Origin: Azorinus chamasolen
Lineage: Eukaryota; Mollusca; Bivalvia; Cardiida; Solecurtidae
Reading direction: 5' to 3'
NCBI GenBank assembly: GCA_963576725.1
Contig: OY755239.1
Span: forward strand, 57,815,453-57,879,452
Length of the DNA stretch: 64,000 bases
The translations under genes and the position numbers were made by a program. The notes under the pieces are model-generated. The model was not told the origin of the DNA, searched no databases, and worked only from the letters and a program-made list of their open reading frames with translations. Below, piece after piece: positions 55,801 to 61,800 of this stretch (position 1 is the stretch's first letter; each line of letters opens with the position of its first letter).

Positions 55801-58800
55801 TGACATTATATAAAGCTCATTCTACAGTCTCTATCACGCCTAAAACGAAACGCATGCTTTCTTAACGCATAATAAAAATTCTGACAATTAATATTCTTGA
55901 TGTTACCATTTCTTGCTCACCAGGCAATGATTAAATAGTATAGTTTCTTGTGAGTGATTGTGGAACGGTGGATCTATGAAAAACTGCCATTCAAATAAAT
56001 GGAATGTTCCTTCTCTAACACATGTGCTAGCTGAAATATTGAAAAGTTGCAAACAGAGTAGACAATGATAAGAGCAATTCGATCAGGGCCTAATTTGTTT
56101 TCTTATTGAAATATAAAGATATGATTCTATAGTTTCTGCAAAAGCCTAATGATCATGTGATCGTATAGTTATTATTATAAAACACCAGCTTATATATATT
56201 CCTGATGCCATTATTTCTTACATGGATATTAATAAGGTAAATAGTTAGTACGTATCTTGTAAACAAACACATACTGCATTCGTAATTATTGAAAACGTCA
56301 CGCGCCTAGATGAGAACTATACACGTAGTAACTTGGCGTCTCATCATGATTCCAGCTGTTCGATGCCTAAACAATTATTTTTTCAAAAGCTTGCTTGAAA
56401 TAATGGGAAAACATACACCGCAATATAGTATACGTTAGCATGCATATTTACAAAGGGATAAGGTTCGCCGGACAGCTTGTTCAACCTTTATCATGCTGCG
56501 GGTGTGATTACCTATGCAAACAGTTTGGATCCAGATGAGACGACGAGTAACTCGACAAGATCCAAACTATTTCATGATCTGACCATGAACGCGTTGTTGA
56601 AAGGAAGGCGATAACAGTTTCCACTAATACAGTAAAATCTCTCTAAATCGGACGTTAAATTTGGTATAAATATCGGTCTTGGAGACAGGTGGCAGCTTCA
56701 TGCAGGGTGAAAGTCATGCAGAAAGCTCCTAGAGGAGCTTTCTGCATGACTTTCACCCTGCATGAGGCAGCCACCTGCCTAAAATTATCTAAATTCTTCT
56801 CTACTAGAATTCCGGTTTAGAGGGGTTCTACTGTACACGTTTTTTCCCAGCCGGCTAACGTTAAAAGATGCCATGTTCATACATTGGTACCTATAAAAAG
56901 TTTCTACTGTTATCTGCACATTCTACATTGTAGCATTATGGTTTATTACAAAGTTAGTTTCATACCAGTAATATTTCTTAACATGTTAAACTGATGGTAT
57001 CACGTTTTAGTGTCTCTTTGCACGCACGTGTGAAGGCATAAAACGGCAGTATAGTAAATCAACAAGGGCAGAATTTCGATATAATTTATTACATTTACGC
57101 GTGTTTGTACTTCCAATACATATTAAGGAAACTAAAATTAAATCTATAGGGTTCTTACATGTCTTTGAAAAGTTGTCTGAGCTCGAATATAAGATATGTT
57201 AGGTACAGATATGTACATGTAAGCCATGTGTGATCAGTTTAGATCGATATTTATAACTAGGAAAAATCTAGGGAAATCCTAGTGAAATCTTCAAACCGGT
57301 GTTTTAAAGTACTGAATTCAAAAACAGTGAATTTGAAGTAAACTTTGATATAAGCAAATTGTATAGTAAAGACACTCTAACGTGACCACCGAAACATACT
57401 TAATTGTGGTCATTAAAGGTTAGTGGCAGCCTAATGCAGGGTAAGTGTTAATAGGAACGCTCCCGGGAGAGCTTTCTGCATTACTTTTATCCTACACTAA
57501 ACGACCACCTGCTGTTGTAAATACAAACGTGTATTCAGTAAGCGTTCGACAAAGAGATATTTGCTATAATTAGTAACAAATATTTATTTTGGCCCATCTG
57601 ATGTCTCACTAACATGTCCTATTTTCTCACTGGTATGGTCTTAATAATACATTTATGATACAGCTAATGCCTACTGATATGCTTAACTAGGGTGTCGCTG
57701 GTACACATGTGACCCAAATGTCCTCACTAATAAGGCATATCTAATGCCTCGAATAAATGGCCCAACTAAATACCTCACTAATACACGCATGACCCCACTA
57801 CTTTCACTACTATGGCTTAACGAATGGGCAACCAATATAAACCGACTAATGCCTCATATACACGTATGACCTCAAATACAATCACTAATATGGTATAACT
57901 ATAGCCTCACTAATACGACCCGATTAATGTTCCACTAATATGACCCAACTAATGTCCCATTAATATGACCCATCTAATGCCTCTCACTAATATGACCCAA
58001 CTATTGTCCCACTAATATCACCCATCTAATGTCTCACTAAAATGACCAATCTAATGTCTCACTAATGTGGCCAAACTAATGTCCCACTAATATGACTCAT
58101 CAGATGTCTCACTAATATGACCCAACTAATGTCTCACTAATATGACCCATCTAATGTCTCTCACTAATATGACCCAACTAATATTCCACTAGTGTGATCC
58201 AACTAATGTCTCACTAATATGACCCAACTAATGTCTCACCAATATGACCCAACTAATATTCCACTAGTGTGACCCAACTAATGTCTCACTAATATGACCC
58301 AACAAATGTCTCACCAATATGACCCAACTAATGTCTCACTAATATGACCCAACTAATATTCCACTAGTGTGACCCAACTAATGTCTCACTAATATGACCA
58401 AACTAATGTCTCACCAATATGACCCAACTAATATTCCACTAATATGACCCAACTAATGTCTCACTAATATGACCCAACTAATGTCTCACTAATATGACCA
58501 AACTAATATTCCACTAATGTGACCCAACTAATGTCTCACTAATATGACCAAACTAATGTCTCACCAATATGACCCAACTAATATTCCACTAGTGTGACCC
58601 AACTAATGTCTCACTAATATGACCAAACTAATGTCTCACCAATATGACCCAACTAATATTCCACTAATTTGACCCAACTAATGTCTCACTAATATGACCC
58701 AACTAATGTCTTACTAATATGACCCAACTAATGTCTTACTAATATGACCCAACTTGTGTCTCACTAATATGACCAAACTAATGCCTCACCAATATAACCC

Positions 58801-61800
58801 AACTAATATTCCACTAGTGTGACCCAACTAATGTCTCACTAATATGACCAAAGTAATGTCTCACCAATATGACCCAACTAATATTCTACTAATATGACCC
58901 AACTAATGTCTCACTAATATGACCCAACTAATGTCTTACTAATATGACCCAACTAATATTCCACTAATGTGACCCAACTAATGTCTCACCAATATGACCA
59001 ACTAATGTTCCACTAATATGACCCAACTAATGCCTCACCAATATGGCCAAATTACTGTCTCACTAATATGACCCAACTAATATCTCACTGATTTGGCCCA
59101 GCTAGTTCCTCACTAGTATTACCCAATTAATTCCCAACTAATATGACCAAGTTAATGTTCACTGATATGACCCAACTAATGCCTCACTAATACGACCCAG
59201 CTAATTCCCCACTAATATTACCCAATTTATTCCCCGTTAATATTACCCAACTAGTGCCTCACTAATATAACTCAACTAACACCCCACTAATATAACTCAA
59301 CTAATACCTCACTAATAGCCCCAGCTAATGCCCCACTAACATCACTAAACATATCTAAACTACTGTCTCGATAGTATGACCCTTCCAATGTCTCACTTAC
59401 ATGGCCCAACTCATGCCTCACTAATATAAAGCAACTAATATAAAGTGCAACTAATGCCCCATTAACACACGTATGGTCCAATCAATGTCGTACTGATATG
59501 ATCCAGATAATATTGCCTAACTAAATCCTCACTAATACCGCCTAATTAATACCTTATTGATGTGGCCAAAGTAATGTATCACTATGAATATGTTGATGTA
59601 ATAAGAAACACTATGTGTTTACATTACTGGATAAAGAAGTATATACATGTATCTATAAACTGATACATGTATGATCTAACCAATGACTCGCTAATATGAC
59701 CAAACTAATGTCTCACTAATACGGTCGAACTAATGTCTCACTAATATGGTCGAACTAATGCCTCGCTAATATGGTCGAACTAATGTCTCACTAATACATT
59801 TATGGCCTAAGTAATGCTTTACAATACTAACATCATGTACAAGAAATCTTTATCCGAAGATCAGTGAAACGGTGCAAATCATAATTGTGGTCAGAGACAA
59901 TTTTTGCTTCTTTCAACGTTTTGTTTAAATTATAAATATTGTACTTTATCAGCAGGACGAGATATTAATAGGTTCCAAATTAAAGGCCATTCCCATACAG
60001 TCTTTGATAAATGTCGTTGATATTTTGTCAATGAACCCTGTATTGCAACATGATAACCAACACCGAACTGTACGAACAGTGTAGAGCAAGATCATAACCC
60101 GCTTTGTAAAGTGGCATTCTTTGAGCCTTTGCACCGTTGGCCACCCCCACAAAGTATGTTCTATATTCCTGACTTGTGAAATAGTGTAGAACCTGATCAG
60201 GCGACTAATTTGACATGCAGCGACTTAGCTGCGTCTACATTGTTTTGATCCTTTATTTTATAAATCTCCATGTAAGAAATAATAGCGTCATGAATATATT
60301 AACCCATTCCCTCATACTGACGACTTTTGACGACTCTGTAAAAGTTACTTTATGAAACCATTGTGATAAATAGAGCATTTACTCCTATGGGAGCAAATGC
60401 TCTATTTATCACAATGGTTTCCAAATACAAAATTATAAATTTTTCCTTTTCTCTAGTCAATGCTCCTTTTCGGTAGATTTATTCAAAGAGGTTGTATCTA
60501 AAAATAGCCTATGAGGTAATGGGTTAATTGGAGTTTGGCCATGGCAGAAACTGAACAATCAGATCTATATAATGATATAAGCAAACAGAGCCGTCTGATC
60601 TGGATCTACTCTATTTGCAAAGGTGTAGAACAACGTATCTACGGCATAAAGGGTTAAGTATAGAAGATATTCTGTATTATTGACAGGTAGACTTGAAGTG
60701 AGCAGCATTGACGGGAAGAATGCCTTTAATCAAAAGTATATGGAGCTGACAGCCTTTGGTGGGCGAGGCTTCTCTGTATGGGATTCCACTGACTTCCGAG
60801 CACCTGTCTTTGACAGTGATGGCTCTCTAGAAGAATATATGGAGTCATTTGATAAATCTGTCTTTAACAGTGATTACGTCTCCAACACCGCCACCTATCA
60901 GTCGCCGGAGAGTCTTAGGGACACGGCGTCCAATCAACAGGTATAATACGTACCAATAGCATGCATTGCGTTCGTGGTGTACAGCTATACTAAATATTTT
61001 CCCTCATATAAACGCATTTCCACTGCCTTGCAAAATGAGTAGGGCAATATCAGACGGTTCCTATAATAACATCAGGGTTTACACTATTTGCTGTATACAT
61101 AATTATGCCATTATAAAAAATGCTAATCAATATTCATGATGTCATTATTTCTCGTATGGATATTGAACAGGGGAAAAATAACCCTTTTTATCATGAATAT
61201 TTCGTGGGAACATAGGATTTGTTTTAGCTGTGCAGAGTCGGTAGCATCGATTGTTGATAAACAAACAGAGCAGACCCTGATCACACGGCTCCTATAGGTC
61301 TTCTCTGTTTGCAAAGGCGGGAACAAGCGTTAAGCATTTGTCTCATGGTTATCCATGTAAGACGTAATTAAATCACGATTAACAATCATATCAATTTTGT
61401 AATTGTACATTATCACAGGATTATTTGTCCATGCCGTAATCATACTGTATAATCAGATCTATTAGCAAATGGCACAGCCCCTGATCAGACGGCTTTGTGT
61501 GCTCGGAATTCACATCTTCCTGTCCTATTTCTATGCATAACCCATTTATTAAGGAAACCCCGTCCAGATAGTACTTTGGAACCCACCCGTCGTTCATGTA
61601 GGGGCACAACAAACACAATATTTGCTGGAATAAGCACTTGATATTTATGAGTTCATCAAATAGTAGTACAAAACCCGGTCAGAGGGCTCCTTCAGGAACC
61701 CTCTTATCTGTGTCTACGCTCTTTGCCTCTGTACTTTTTAACTGACATGGGGCACTATTGGGTTAACACTCTACTATACTTAAATCTGTTTTAATTATCC

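Noticed and set aside
57590..59815. CRISPR-like array
   Set aside because: Units are contiguous 25-mers with no unique spacers, and the context is an animal intron.
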